Assembly (NCBI GenBank): GCA_050305635.1
Contig: JBNLFS010000079.1
Coordinates: forward strand, 62,001 to 126,000
Source: Thiodiazotropha sp050305635
GTDB taxonomy: Bacteria; Pseudomonadota; Gammaproteobacteria; Chromatiales; Chromatiaceae
Direction of reading: 5' to 3'
Length of the DNA: 64,000 bases
Both the position numbers and the translations under genes were made by a program. Shown piece after piece: positions 18,439 through 27,137 of this stretch. The notes under the pieces were generated by a model. It saw only the letters and a list, made by a program, of their open reading frames with translations. It did not search any database and had not been told where the DNA came from. Position 1 is the first letter of the stretch; each line of letters starts with the position of its first letter.

Positions 18439-18878
18439 CACCCTCCGAGCTGGAACAGCGCATCCGCGAGGGCATACCCCTGGCCGCGCAGATGGACTTC
18501 CGGGTGCTGTCCCTCACCGACCACAGTATCCGCGTTCGGGGGGGCGCTGCGGAGAACGTCAACGTCCACGGCACCGCGTTTGCCGGATCGCTCTACGCCA
18601 TCGCCACCCTGGCCGCCTGGGGCCTGGTGCGCTCACGCCTGCCGGATGGCGCCGACCTGGTCATGGCGGAGGGCACGATTCGCTATCTGAAACCGATCGT
18701 GGGCGAGCTGTACGCGGACTGTCAGATCGAGATCGGGACCTTCAATAATTTTTTGAGCTTGTTAGCGACTCGCGGAAAGGCGCTCATAGAAGCAGCGGTT
18801 GAGATGCCGGGCCAGAGCGGCCCGGGAGCCCATGTCGAGGCAAAACTGCACGCCCGCACCCGCCCGACGGGCGATTGA
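18435..18878 (+). CDS. YiiD C-terminal-type hotdog thioesterase, coupled to matB
   Basis: A 147-residue single hotdog domain matching the putative thioesterase module found at the C-terminus of YiiD. Key stretches are NVNVHGTAFAGSLYAIATLA (the hotdog helix with a bound-substrate loop) and GTIRYLKPIVGELYADCQI. It overlaps matB as ATGA, so its synthesis is coupled to malonyl-CoA synthetase. A likely job is hydrolysis of surplus or wrong acyl-CoA formed in the pathway (inference; the substrate is not known). The downstream hairpin at 18924 serves the opposite strand. Confidence 0.75.
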   Translation: MTPSELEQRIREGIPLAAQMDFRVLSLTDHSIRVRGGAAENVNVHGTAFAGSLYAIATLAAWGLVRSRLPDGADLVMAEGTIRYLKPIVGELYADCQIEIGTFNNFLSLLATRGKALIEAAVEMPGQSGPGAHVEAKLHARTRPTGD

Positions 18879-18916
18879 AGCGAGCCCGAAGAAACAGCAC
18901 CTCACCGGGGTGGGTA

Positions 18917-18948
18917 TAAAAAAACAGCCGCCATGATCAGGCGGCTGT
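18917..18948 (-). terminator. Rho-independent terminator of the PEP-CTERM gene
   Basis: On the minus strand ACAGCCGCC-TGATCAT-GGCGGCTGT (9-bp perfect stem, 18924-18948) is followed by a run of eight T residues, 50 bp after the PEP-CTERM stop codon. A textbook intrinsic terminator. Confidence 0.92.
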
Positions 18949-18997
18949 AAAAGGCTTTCGAAAAGAGGAGAGCTTTAGTCACACAACGTAGTGAGCG

Positions 18998-19657
18998 TCA
19001 CGCCTTTTTGCGGGCAAGCCGCGAGGCACCGAAACCGGCCAGCCCAAGACCCAGTAACATCATGGTGCTGGGTTCAGGAACACTGACCTGGAAATTCTGT
19101 ACGATTTTGTCGCCTTCCTGGATGACATCGACCAGCGGCGCACTGAAATCCTGCCCGATGTAGATGCCCGTGGCCTCAACCGGCGCGGCGCTCGGAGTCA
19201 GATCGGTGAATATAGTACTCCAGAGACTGAAGTTCAGAACCGCGTAATACTGGCTGTTCAGGCTGAAATCGAAACCGTCGTAACCCGATCCGGCGCGACT
19301 ATCGAAATTGATGTAATCCTCAAAACCATCCAGATCCTGAAATACGTAGGTCGCGTCGATCTGGTTGGCCTCGAAACGCACATCCACGACGCTGCCATTG
19401 GCCAGATCGGTCAATGCAACCTGACCACCCCAGTTGCCCGGGAAGATCGTCCCGAAGTCGTTGCCGGTCCAGCGCACGGACCAGAGATCGTAGCTGTCAT
19501 TGCTCCAGATGTAGTAACCCGCAGCATTGCTACTGGCCGCTCCCGGCAAGACTCCAAAATTTGCAGCCGTTTCACCGCTGTATATCGGCGTTGCCTGAAG
19601 CGTCACGCTCATTGCCAGGGCGACTGTGGCCAGAGCTGCGCGAATGATCTTTTTCAT
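18998..19657 (-). CDS. PEP-CTERM sorting domain protein
   Basis: A 219-residue exported protein. MKKIIRAALATVALAMSVTL (cut after LQA) is a signal peptide. The C-terminus is a standard PEP-CTERM sorting signal: VPEPSTMMLLGLGLAGFGAS followed by the basic RLARKK. Exosortase/archaeosortase-type enzymes cut such signals during export to the cell surface or extracellular matrix. The body is rich in Gly/Ser/Asp/aromatics and matches no family I know. ATG 19657 is chosen for GAGG 7 bp upstream. No exosortase or exopolysaccharide gene is in the window. Confidence 0.88.
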   Translation of the reverse strand: MKKIIRAALATVALAMSVTLQATPIYSGETAANFGVLPGAASSNAAGYYIWSNDSYDLWSVRWTGNDFGTIFPGNWGGQVALTDLANGSVVDVRFEANQIDATYVFQDLDGFEDYINFDSRAGSGYDGFDFSLNSQYYAVLNFSLWSTIFTDLTPSAAPVEATGIYIGQDFSAPLVDVIQEGDKIVQNFQVSVPEPSTMMLLGLGLAGFGASRLARKKA

Positions 19658-19810
19658 TGGGTAACCTCGGTTCAATCTAATATTTTTCAACTACCCAAAT
19701 CAAAGCATCCTTCATGCCAATTCGCACAAGCCCCTGTCACACAAGCATTAATCACTAAATTCCCAGTAATATAAATCGCCCCTGTAAATCCCCCCGACAC
19801 TGATCAGGCA

Positions 19811-20302
19811 CTACTGATAGGTATGCCCGGCGTGTTTCAGCCACCCGTTCTCATGGCGGCCGCCCGGATCATGGTGTGTCCAATGCACGACCCCGCCCTT
19901 ATCGTTCCACTCATACTCACCATGAAAAGCCACCCGGTCGCCGGTCTTCAGCCCGCTCACACGATCGGCCAAATCAATGTTGTGGGCCACCAGAAGGGTT
20001 CTGCCCGTGTCCAAGCGCAGTAGGAATCGCTGATGGCGGCTTCCGTCCAGGTCATCCGGCAACAATTTGTAAACCACCCCTTCACCCTGCACCTGGACAT
20101 CACTCAGGCGCTTGCGGATGGCCATATCCAGAGCAGAGTCGGTGGAATCCCGGGACGGCGGACGACTGACGGGAACGGACGCCGTGGAATCCCGGAAAGA
20201 CGGGCTGTTTGCAGGAACAGGATCCGTGGAGAGGCTGTTGAGTTGATAGCCGCCGGCGATCGCCAGGAACGCCAGAATCAGCCCGATCGTCGATTGTTTC
20301 AT
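19811..20302 (-). CDS. DUF3465 protein, membrane-anchored
   Basis: 163 residues. An N-terminal hydrophobic segment (QSTIGLILAFLAIAGGYQL) anchors or exports the chain, followed by a Ser/Pro-rich spacer. The C-terminal DUF3465 domain (about 75-163) is very characteristic: TLLVAHNIDLADRVSGLKTG, then GEYEWNDKGGVVHWTHHDPG and GRHENGWLKHAGHTY. The histidine cluster hints at metal binding, but no function is established. ATG 20302 lies 20 bp after the AI-2E family gene, so they are probably co-transcribed; a longer frame runs into that gene. Confidence 0.8.
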   Translation of the reverse strand: MKQSTIGLILAFLAIAGGYQLNSLSTDPVPANSPSFRDSTASVPVSRPPSRDSTDSALDMAIRKRLSDVQVQGEGVVYKLLPDDLDGSRHQRFLLRLDTGRTLLVAHNIDLADRVSGLKTGDRVAFHGEYEWNDKGGVVHWTHHDPGGRHENGWLKHAGHTYQ

Positions 20303-20321
20303 GGTGTTATCCCAAGGCAAA

Positions 20322-21344
20322 TCAGCCCAGCATCGCGCCATAACTCCGGGTATCCGGATTGCTGTCCAGGACAATCTTCATCGCAATGGTCAGGGGCACC
20401 GAGAGGAACATCCCCACGGGACCCAGGATCCAGCCCCAGAACACCAGGGAGATGAATACGATCAGCGGGGAGAGTCCCAATCCCTTGCCCATGAACCGGG
20501 GTTCGATGACGTTGCCGACCACGCTGTTGATCAGCAGGTAGGCCACCGCCGTCCAGACGGCCATGGGTGAACCGAGCTGGATCAGCGCCAGCAGGATGGC
20601 CGGCACCGCCGCTATGATGGAACCGATGTTGGGCACGTAGTTGAAGAGGAACGCCAGCATCCCCCAGAGCAGGGGGTAGTCCACCCCCAGCAGGGCCAGG
20701 GACACGGATACCAGGGCGCCGGTGAGCAGGCTGGTCGAGGTCTTGATCACCATATAGCGCTTGATGCTGGAGGTGATGGCATCGACCCGGGCCAGGGAGC
20801 GTTCCGGGCTCTCCGCGTGGGTTTTGAGTTTATTCTGAAACGCATTGGCCTCGACCAGCATGAACACCACGGTGATCAGGATCAGGAACGCCTGGGTCAG
20901 GACATTGCCCAGACCGCTCATCAAGCGCCCGGCCATGGCCATTACTTTTGCCGGGTCGAAATAGGTGGTGAGTGATTGCAGGTCGAGATCAACCCCCTGG
21001 CCGGCGAGCCATTCAACCAGATGGGCGCTCTTGAGTTTGAGATTCTCCTGGTACTTGGGCAGGTTGTTGGTGAAGTCGTTGAGCGAACCCCCGACCAGCC
21101 AGGCGATCAGCAGGCCCACCACCACGATCATGCCGATCACCAGCACCATCGCCAGCCCACCCGGGACGCCCCGGTCCTTAAGGAAGAACAGAGGGGGTGC
21201 GGCGATCACCGCGATGAACAGGGACAACAGAAAGGGAATCAACAGGCTGTCCGCGGCCTTCATGCCCGACACGATGACGACGAATGCTGCGGCGGCGATC
21301 AGAAACCGGGTCGTTGACGACAGGGCCTGGGTGGAGTCGGACAT
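20322..21344 (-). CDS. AI-2E family (PerM-type) transporter
   Basis: A 340-residue polytopic inner-membrane protein of the AI-2E exporter/PerM family. It has the N-terminal helix pair, a central soluble stretch, and the C-terminal membrane bundle with NYVPNIGSIIAAVPAILLAL and NVIEPRFMGKGLGLSPLIVF, the family hallmark. Members export autoinducer-2 or act as cation/proton antiporters; nothing here separates these. GAGGG lies 7 bp before ATG 21344. The gene sits between a small lipoprotein and the DUF3465 protein on one strand, 12 bp from the former. Confidence 0.9.
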   Translation of the reverse strand: MSDSTQALSSTTRFLIAAAAFVVIVSGMKAADSLLIPFLLSLFIAVIAAPPLFFLKDRGVPGGLAMVLVIGMIVVVGLLIAWLVGGSLNDFTNNLPKYQENLKLKSAHLVEWLAGQGVDLDLQSLTTYFDPAKVMAMAGRLMSGLGNVLTQAFLILITVVFMLVEANAFQNKLKTHAESPERSLARVDAITSSIKRYMVIKTSTSLLTGALVSVSLALLGVDYPLLWGMLAFLFNYVPNIGSIIAAVPAILLALIQLGSPMAVWTAVAYLLINSVVGNVIEPRFMGKGLGLSPLIVFISLVFWGWILGPVGMFLSVPLTIAMKIVLDSNPDTRSYGAMLG

Positions 21345-21356
21345 CGACGGACCCTC

Positions 21357-21761
21357 TTACTTGAACACGGGTATGGGGCTGTGGAGATACCAGGCCTCCG
21401 CCTCTTCATCGTAGTGCCAGTCCTGCGGATCGGTCAGTTCCCGAACCACCTGAATATCCTGCAGCACATACTGGATGACCGCGGTTTGAACCGCACGATC
21501 CTCACCCAGCATGCTCGGTCCCTGAACGATCTCGTAGTGGGTCACGCGGATGTTCTTCGAATCCGGATTGATCACCGGATCGTTGCGCGTCTCATCCGGC
21601 GGGAGAAAGTTGTGCAACTGGCTGCCCGATGTCCAGCGCACCGACGCCTCGTAGCGCTTAAGGGTGTTTTCGAGGGTTTCCGCCCGCTTGTGCTCCCCCA
21701 GGGTCTGGCAGGCGGTGGCCAGGACGAGCAGGGGCACCAGGGCGAGTAATTTTCTGATCAC
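21357..21761 (-). CDS. Small predicted lipoprotein
   Basis: A 134-residue lipoprotein with the lipobox LATAC (C18) after a short hydrophobic leader. The mature part includes TLKRYEASVRWTSGSQLHNF and a conserved-looking VTHYEIVQGP, which recurs in small uncharacterised gammaproteobacterial lipoproteins. I do not recognise a function. The GTG start at 21761 is well supported by AAGGAG 6 bp upstream; the frame extends 25 codons further without a signal. It is followed after 12 bp by the AI-2E family gene. Confidence 0.75.
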   Translation of the reverse strand: MIRKLLALVPLLVLATACQTLGEHKRAETLENTLKRYEASVRWTSGSQLHNFLPPDETRNDPVINPDSKNIRVTHYEIVQGPSMLGEDRAVQTAVIQYVLQDIQVVRELTDPQDWHYDEEAEAWYLHSPIPVFK

Positions 21762-21923
21762 GACGAACTCCTTGGTTGTTCCGCGGGCATCGACCCTGCT
21801 GAGGGGTGTCGATGCGCCGATACTAATGGGTTTCACTCAAGACCTGTTAACACTTATCCGCCCAACGCCAGCGGATGGCTTGGCGAATGCCGAACCGGCC
21901 GCTGGTCGAAGGGCGGGCGACCG

Positions 21924-22532
21924 CTACACCACCCGGTTGGGGATCACCCCTCGCTGTTCCAGCGCCTCGATGATCTCCCCCACGCAGTCCTCCACCGACC
22001 GATCTCCGGTTTTGATGCTGATCTCCGGGTTGATCGGGGGTTCATAGGGTGAGGAGATACCGGTGAAATGGGGGATCAATCCGGCCCGGGCTTTTTTGTA
22101 CAGACCTTTGACATCCCGGGACTCGCACACCGCCAGGGGGCAGTCCACATATACCTCGATGAAATCACCATGGGGCAGTAGCCCGCGGGCCCGCTGCCGG
22201 TCTTCGCGGATCGGTGAGATGAAGGCGGTCAGCGCGATCACCCCCGCGTCGACGAACAGCTTGGCCATCTCAGCGATACGCCGGATATTCTCGGTGCGGT
22301 CCTCGACGGTGAAGCCCAGATCCTGACACAGCCCGTGGCGCACGTTGTCACCATCGAAGACGTAGGTGCGGCAACCCCGCTGATACAGCTCCTCCTCCAC
22401 AGCGTGGGCCAGGGTCGACTTTCCGGAACCGGACAGCCCGGTGAACCAGAGCAGTTTGGCCCGGTGTTTATTCATTTTCTCGCGCCGCTCACGGTTCACC
22501 GTGGCCTCGTGCCATACAATGTTCTTATCCAT
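21924..22532 (-). CDS. cysC: Adenylylsulfate kinase
   Basis: Phosphorylates APS to PAPS in assimilatory sulfate activation. The 202 residues hold the P-loop GLSGSGKS, the FDGDNVRHGLCQDLGFTVED substrate segment and the lid GLYKKARAG, all diagnostic. ATG 22532 gives the standard CysC start (MNKHRAKLLWFTG follows 17 residues later); the frame is open to 22583. No cysN/cysD or PAPS-using sulfotransferase is adjacent, so the gene is isolated here. Confidence 0.95.
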   Translation of the reverse strand: MDKNIVWHEATVNRERREKMNKHRAKLLWFTGLSGSGKSTLAHAVEEELYQRGCRTYVFDGDNVRHGLCQDLGFTVEDRTENIRRIAEMAKLFVDAGVIALTAFISPIREDRQRARGLLPHGDFIEVYVDCPLAVCESRDVKGLYKKARAGLIPHFTGISSPYEPPINPEISIKTGDRSVEDCVGEIIEALEQRGVIPNRVV

Positions 22533-22760
22533 GTTCGAAGACACTCTGGAGTCAGGGTTGGGTAGCCTGCCGCGCAGGCGCACAAATCGTTCGGACGCCC
22601 GCCATCGATCGGCCGGATATCGCTAAAGTAATCAGAGATTCCCCTATTATCAACAGGGACATCGTTGCCGGCTGAATACCCTTGGGCCGTAAATTCACTC
22701 TGCCCATGTCCGGCAACACTGATACAATGCCCGGCTTTTGCAAGAGTCTCTGTACGAACC

Positions 22761-23960
22761 ATGCCACAGACCGATCGGGAACCTCAAATTGAAGTCCTTC
22801 TGGGGGAGAGCCGCATCACCCTGCTGGGCACGGCTCATGTTTCCCGCAGCAGTGTGGAGAAGGTCAAATCGTTGCTCGAATCCGGCCGCTATGACGCCGT
22901 GGCGGTGGAGTTGTGCCCGAGCCGCTTCAACGCCCTGATCAACCCGGATGCCCTCGACAAGATGGATCTGTTCAAGGTCATCCGTGAAGGCCGCGTACTC
23001 ATGGTGATGGCCAATCTGGCCCTTGGGGCCTATCAGCAGCGACTGGCCGATCAGTTTGGCATCACCCCCGGGGCGGAACAGAAGGAGGCGATCCGGCTTG
23101 CCCAGGAATCCCATAAACCGCTGCTGCTCATTGACCGGGAGATCACCACCACCCTGCGTCGCGTGGCGGGCAATCTCTCCTTGTGGAAACGCCTCACCCT
23201 GTTTGCCGGTCTGCTGGCGAGCATCCTCTCCCGGGAGCAGGTCAGTGAGGAGGAGATCGAGCATCTCAAGGAGGGGGACATCCTCGAGACCACCTTCGCG
23301 GAGTTCGCCGAGGATCGCCAGGATCTCTACCTGCCGCTGATCGATGAGCGGGACCGCTACATGGCCTGCCGGCTGCTGCAGGAGATCGAACAGCAGGGCC
23401 ACGAGAACCTCCTGGTGGTGATCGGCGCCGGTCACATGCACGGCATCGCCCGCTACCTGCAACAGCCCCTCGAGGCGCCACCCGGAGAGACCATCGCTCA
23501 GCTCGAACTGTCTCCGCCGCCCAGCCGCTGGCCCAAGCTGATCCCCTGGATCATCGTGGTACTGGTGCTAAGCGGCTTCGCCCTGGGTTTTTCCCGCAGC
23601 CCGGGCCTGGGATGGCAGCTGATCGCCGACTGGGTGTTGATCAACGGTGGCCTCTCCGCTCTGGGGGCGCTGCTTGCCGCAGGCCATCCGCTGACCATTC
23701 TGACCGCTTTCGTCGCCGCCCCCCTGACCTCACTGAATCCCGCGGTGGGCGCGGGCATGGTCACGGGCCTGGCCGAAGTGTTCCTGCGCAAACCGACCGT
23801 GGCCGACTTCGGTCGCCTGAGAAACGACACCACCCAGGCCATGGGATGGTGGAAGAACCGGGTCTCCCGCACCTTCCTGGTATTCCTCTTCAGTACCCTG
23901 GGATCGGCGGCCGGCACCTACATTGCGGGGTTCCGCATCTTCGGTCGGCTGGTGAATTAG
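22761..23960 (+). CDS. TraB/PrgY-type membrane protein
   Basis: A 399-residue protein of the TraB family. The N-terminal half is soluble, with the TraB/GumN motifs LLGTAHVSRSSVEKVKSLL (GxxH) and a second GAGHMHGI near residue 230. The C-terminal half carries about four membrane segments with the LNPAVGAGMVTGLAEVFLRK signature. Relatives inhibit peptide-pheromone signalling in enterococci, and the N-terminal fold resembles a metalloprotease, but the role in proteobacteria is unknown. ATG 22761 lacks a clear ribosome binding site; a TTG-initiated extension to 22665 is possible. Confidence 0.85.
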   Translation: MPQTDREPQIEVLLGESRITLLGTAHVSRSSVEKVKSLLESGRYDAVAVELCPSRFNALINPDALDKMDLFKVIREGRVLMVMANLALGAYQQRLADQFGITPGAEQKEAIRLAQESHKPLLLIDREITTTLRRVAGNLSLWKRLTLFAGLLASILSREQVSEEEIEHLKEGDILETTFAEFAEDRQDLYLPLIDERDRYMACRLLQEIEQQGHENLLVVIGAGHMHGIARYLQQPLEAPPGETIAQLELSPPPSRWPKLIPWIIVVLVLSGFALGFSRSPGLGWQLIADWVLINGGLSALGALLAAGHPLTILTAFVAAPLTSLNPAVGAGMVTGLAEVFLRKPTVADFGRLRNDTTQAMGWWKNRVSRTFLVFLFSTLGSAAGTYIAGFRIFGRLVN

Positions 23961-23991
23961 AGCCCGCAGCCAAGAGTCCGACAATCACTCC

Positions 23992-24020
23992 CTCGTTCCC
24001 ACGCTCTGCGTGGGAATGCA
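23992..24020 (+). repeat. REP-like hairpin repeat (TTCCCACGC-TCT-GCGTGGGAA)
   Basis: A perfect 9-bp stem with a TCT loop at 23996-24016, flanked by CTCG and TGCA. This short palindrome is a familiar dispersed repeat in gammaproteobacterial genomes. A decayed copy in the opposite orientation lies at 31111-31142. It sits between the convergent traB-like and cca genes and could act as a bidirectional terminator. Confidence 0.7.
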
Positions 24021-24080
24021 TACCCATCCCAGGTTATATCAAGCAAGTTGCCCGGACAGACAGACACCCAGGGTTAAACC

Positions 24081-25301
24081 TCATCCAGAAACCGACTGCA
24101 GGGTCTGAGCAATCCGCCTCACACGCTCCCGGCGAATCGCCTCCCCGATCTGCGGACCGCTGAGTGAACCACTCACCTGTTCAGCCGTGACTTGTCGCGC
24201 CTCCTCGAAGATCCGCAGCAAATCATCTCCCTGGGGAAAGGGGCTGTCTTCCATCCCAAGCCGGCCCTGATGGTCGGCCTGGCAAACCCAGACAAACCAC
24301 TGCAACTGCTCGGGCTGGCGAAAGGCGTCCAGGGCCTGCATCAGATTCAGCAGGGTCTTGGGGCGCAACTCGTAGAAGCGGTGCATGAGGATGTGATAGC
24401 GGGCGCAAGCCGTGGCCAGGCGTTCGTAGGCGGTCGGGGCCCGGAGTCTTCGGCACAGTTTCGTGACGATCTCGGCTCCCCGTTTTTCATGCCCGTGATG
24501 ACTCGGCAGAATCCAGTCGGGCGTGGTCGCCTTGCCCAGATCATGGGTCAACGCGGCAAACCGCACATGGGCCAGCGGGGTCAATCGGCACGCCGCCTCC
24601 AGGACCATCAGAGTATGCACTCCGCAATCCACCTCCGGGTGCCAGTGCGGGGGTTGCGGCACGCCCCACAGGGCATCGAGTTCCGGCATGACCCGGGCCA
24701 GTGCGCCCCACTCCCGCAGGGCTTCGAAAAACACCTCCGGATGGGGCTCCTGCAGTACCTTCACCAGCTCCTGCCAGACCCGCTCCGGCACCAGTCGGTC
24801 CAGCTCACCCGCCGCGACCATGTCGCGAAACAGGGCTTCGGTTTCCGGGGCCAGGTGAAATCCCAGCGCGGAGTATCGGGCCAGGAAGCGGGCCGCTCGC
24901 AGCACCCGCAGAGGGTCCTCGCGAAAGGCTTCCGATACGTGCCGCAAAATCCGATCCTGCAGATCCTTGAACCCGCCAAAGGGATCGATCAGGGTCCCCT
25001 GCTCATCCTCCGCCATGGCATTGATGGTGAAATCGCGCCGGCTCAGGTCCTCTTCCAGGGATACCCCGGGGTCCGCGATCACCTCGCCAGGCAGACTGCC
25101 GGCCCCACGCCGGGTGCGCGCCAGGGCATGTTCTTCATGGGTCAGGGGATGTAGAAAAACCGGAAAGTCCCGCCCCACCTGACGGTAGCCGAGTGCCCGC
25201 ATCTGCTCGGGGGTGGCGCCGACCACCACGAAGTCCCGCTCGGTCACCGGGCGGCCCAGCAGTCGGTCCCGGAGTGCACCGCCCACCTGATAGATCTGCA
25301 T
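24081..25301 (-). CDS. cca: CCA-adding tRNA nucleotidyltransferase with HD domain
   Basis: Builds or repairs the 3' CCA end of tRNA. The 406-residue enzyme is the long gammaproteobacterial type: nucleotidyltransferase head with VGGALRDRLLGR, the RDFPVFLHPLTHEEHALART motif, and a C-terminal HD phosphohydrolase domain (LTHDLGKATTP). The catalytic pair that is D21/D23 in E. coli is E21/D23 here, a conservative exchange. The middle has FTINAMAEDEQGTLIDPFGG and RVLRAARFLARY, both typical. It is followed downstream by nothing on its strand. Confidence 0.96.
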   Translation of the reverse strand: MQIYQVGGALRDRLLGRPVTERDFVVVGATPEQMRALGYRQVGRDFPVFLHPLTHEEHALARTRRGAGSLPGEVIADPGVSLEEDLSRRDFTINAMAEDEQGTLIDPFGGFKDLQDRILRHVSEAFREDPLRVLRAARFLARYSALGFHLAPETEALFRDMVAAGELDRLVPERVWQELVKVLQEPHPEVFFEALREWGALARVMPELDALWGVPQPPHWHPEVDCGVHTLMVLEAACRLTPLAHVRFAALTHDLGKATTPDWILPSHHGHEKRGAEIVTKLCRRLRAPTAYERLATACARYHILMHRFYELRPKTLLNLMQALDAFRQPEQLQWFVWVCQADHQGRLGMEDSPFPQGDDLLRIFEEARQVTAEQVSGSLSGPQIGEAIRRERVRRIAQTLQSVSG

Positions 25302-25391
25302 CAGATTGTGCGGGCCGCTGAATCATGGAAGGGCCGAACATCCCTCCGCCACGGGGAACCCGCTGGGTAGCGATGCGGGAAGATGATCGCA

Positions 25392-25862
25392 TCAGTACCC
25401 ACGTATATCCTTGAGTCGGTCTCGGGCGGCCTTCAGTTCATCCTCGGCCTTCTTCACCCGTTCGAAGTATTCAGGACGGATGCGGTTCCTGCCACCCACC
25501 ACGGTCTCCCGGTCGTCGTCATTCATCTGCCGGGTCTCCTCCAGATTCTTTTCCGCCTTGTCCACTTCCTGCTGGGCATTGTCGAGTTTCTCGCGCCGAC
25601 TCGCTTCCTTCTCCAGTCGCTGATCACGGGCCTCCTCCATGGCCTTGCGGATCGCCTCGTTGCGCTCCTGGGTGTGGCGGATCGACTCCTGGGAAGGACC
25701 ATCCGGAATCTCGACCCGCTGGGTCTTCACGCCGTTGTCGGGTGGCGTATCCGTGTAGGTCACGTTGCCCTCGGAATCCACCGAACGGAATACTTCACCG
25801 GCGCTCACAACCAATGGAACCAACAACAGACCGACCCATAACCCATAGCCTAGCTTTGGCAT
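25392..25862 (-). CDS. DUF4124 coiled-coil exported protein
   Basis: A 156-residue exported protein. A signal peptide (ends VVSAG) is followed by a DUF4124 domain (EVFRSVDSEGNVTYTDTPPD), a small beta domain common in envelope proteins of Gammaproteobacteria. The rest is a charged coiled coil (RHTQERNEAIRKAMEEARDQ onward to RDRLKDIRGY). No function is known. ATG 25862 has AGGAAGG directly upstream and starts the signal peptide correctly. It is upstream of cca on the same strand with a 90-bp gap, but it probably forms its own unit. Confidence 0.85.
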   Translation of the reverse strand: MPKLGYGLWVGLLLVPLVVSAGEVFRSVDSEGNVTYTDTPPDNGVKTQRVEIPDGPSQESIRHTQERNEAIRKAMEEARDQRLEKEASRREKLDNAQQEVDKAEKNLEETRQMNDDDRETVVGGRNRIRPEYFERVKKAEDELKAARDRLKDIRGY

Positions 25863-26146
25863 AACCTTCCTCTGAACTTCGTCGTGTGATGGAACGGGAT
25901 TTTCACCGGATTGATACATTTTAGACATCCTCCCGGAGGATTCTCTCACACACCCGCGATGGCATCATCTATAGTCCCTGCGGGTGTCCCTGGCCGTTGG
26001 ATTTCAGGCGGAATCGGAAGTGCTTTCTTCCCTTGGGTCAAAAGCAGAAAAAAATGCCTGAATTTGACCTCCAGGCATCCACCAAAGCCGCATTTGCCTG
26101 TTAGATTTAGTAATATCAGTCATCCGCGCCTCTGAGGAGATCTTGC

Positions 26147-26470
26147 ATGAATGATTTTGCCGAAAAACGCAGCTTCCAACGCATGGCTGTGAACGGACCG
26201 GTCCGATTCCGCATCAACGGCGATCAGGAGGTCTCGACGGGTCGCGTGGTCAATCTGAGCGGCAACGGGCTGCTCATCGCGTTCGATCGGGAGCTTCCGG
26301 TGGATGTCCGGATGGCGGTGCTGATCACCCCCAGTCAGACCATCACGCCGCCTCTGGCGGCGGAAGTCGATGTACTGCGCAGCGATCCCAACGAAACCGA
26401 TGGCTTTCACATCGCCTGCCGGATTCTGAAGATTCTTGCGGATGACGAAGTCGGACCGGACTTTCTCTGA
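26147..26470 (+). CDS. Stand-alone PilZ domain protein (c-di-GMP receptor)
   Basis: 107 residues comprising one PilZ domain. The N-terminal RSFQRMAV provides the RxxxR c-di-GMP motif (R9...R13), and NLSGNGLLI fits the (D/N)xSxxG second motif, so nucleotide binding is expected. Such proteins report c-di-GMP levels to motility or secretion machines by contact. GAGGAG lies 7 bp upstream of the ATG. It may answer to the diguanylate cyclase at 934 but no physical link is shown. Confidence 0.85.
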   Translation: MNDFAEKRSFQRMAVNGPVRFRINGDQEVSTGRVVNLSGNGLLIAFDRELPVDVRMAVLITPSQTITPPLAAEVDVLRSDPNETDGFHIACRILKILADDEVGPDFL

Positions 26471-26545
26471 TCCGCTAACAGCCGGTTAAGGCAGCATTCC
26501 GGCTGAAACGCCTGTGGGTTCGCACCCACAGGCGCACTGATTTCA

Positions 26546-27013
26546 TCAGTTTTTATACTTCTTGTGGCAGGCCTTGCAGCTGCCTCCCGTATCCTTCAAT
26601 GCGGCGCCAATCGCAGCCTTGTCGCCCCCGGCCACGGCCGCACTCAACGCCTTGGCCGCCTCGCGCATATCCTGATACTTGCTCTTGAAGTCATCGAAAT
26701 CCATCCAGATCTCCGGTAAGGCATCGCTCTCACCCGATTCGGAGTCGGCGGGAAATCCGCTCAGCAGATCGAGCTGGGTGGCGGCTTCCAGATCCTTGGC
26801 CATGACCGACAACCGTGCGGCATCATAAGGCTTCGCACCCTTCATCATGTCGCCCATGCCTTTCATGTTCCAGCTGAAAACCTCCATCGCCCCCTGCCGG
26901 TATTCCACCGCCTTTTCCACTTCCCCCGCCTGGATGGCCATGCTCCCCAGAGACAGCAGCAGCGCGCTTCCCGCCAACAGAGATGTTTTGAACTGGGACG
27001 GATTTTTTTTCAT
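26546..27013 (-). CDS. Cytochrome c' (class II cytochrome c)
   Basis: A 155-residue periplasmic heme protein. The signal peptide is about residues 1-29 (ends SMAIQA). The four-helix bundle has EYRQGAMEVFSWNMKGMGDM as its first helix. The C-terminal heme-binding site CKACHKKY (CxxCH) is exactly where class II cytochromes carry it. Cytochromes c' bind NO and are linked to nitrosative-stress defence and denitrification. ATG 27013 gives a clean signal peptide; the longer frame to 27145 does not. It is divergent from the large oxidoreductase at 27138. Confidence 0.93.
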   Translation of the reverse strand: MKKNPSQFKTSLLAGSALLLSLGSMAIQAGEVEKAVEYRQGAMEVFSWNMKGMGDMMKGAKPYDAARLSVMAKDLEAATQLDLLSGFPADSESGESDALPEIWMDFDDFKSKYQDMREAAKALSAAVAGGDKAAIGAALKDTGGSCKACHKKYKN

Positions 27014-27137
27014 GGATGTACCCCTCGTGATTTGTTGATATTGATAATTTCTATGGTCTCTATATGAAGACCCAAGCTTTAATTCGGTTACAATAGCCCG
27101 CCTGTCCCAATCCGGTGCCGAAACACCCAGTCGATCG

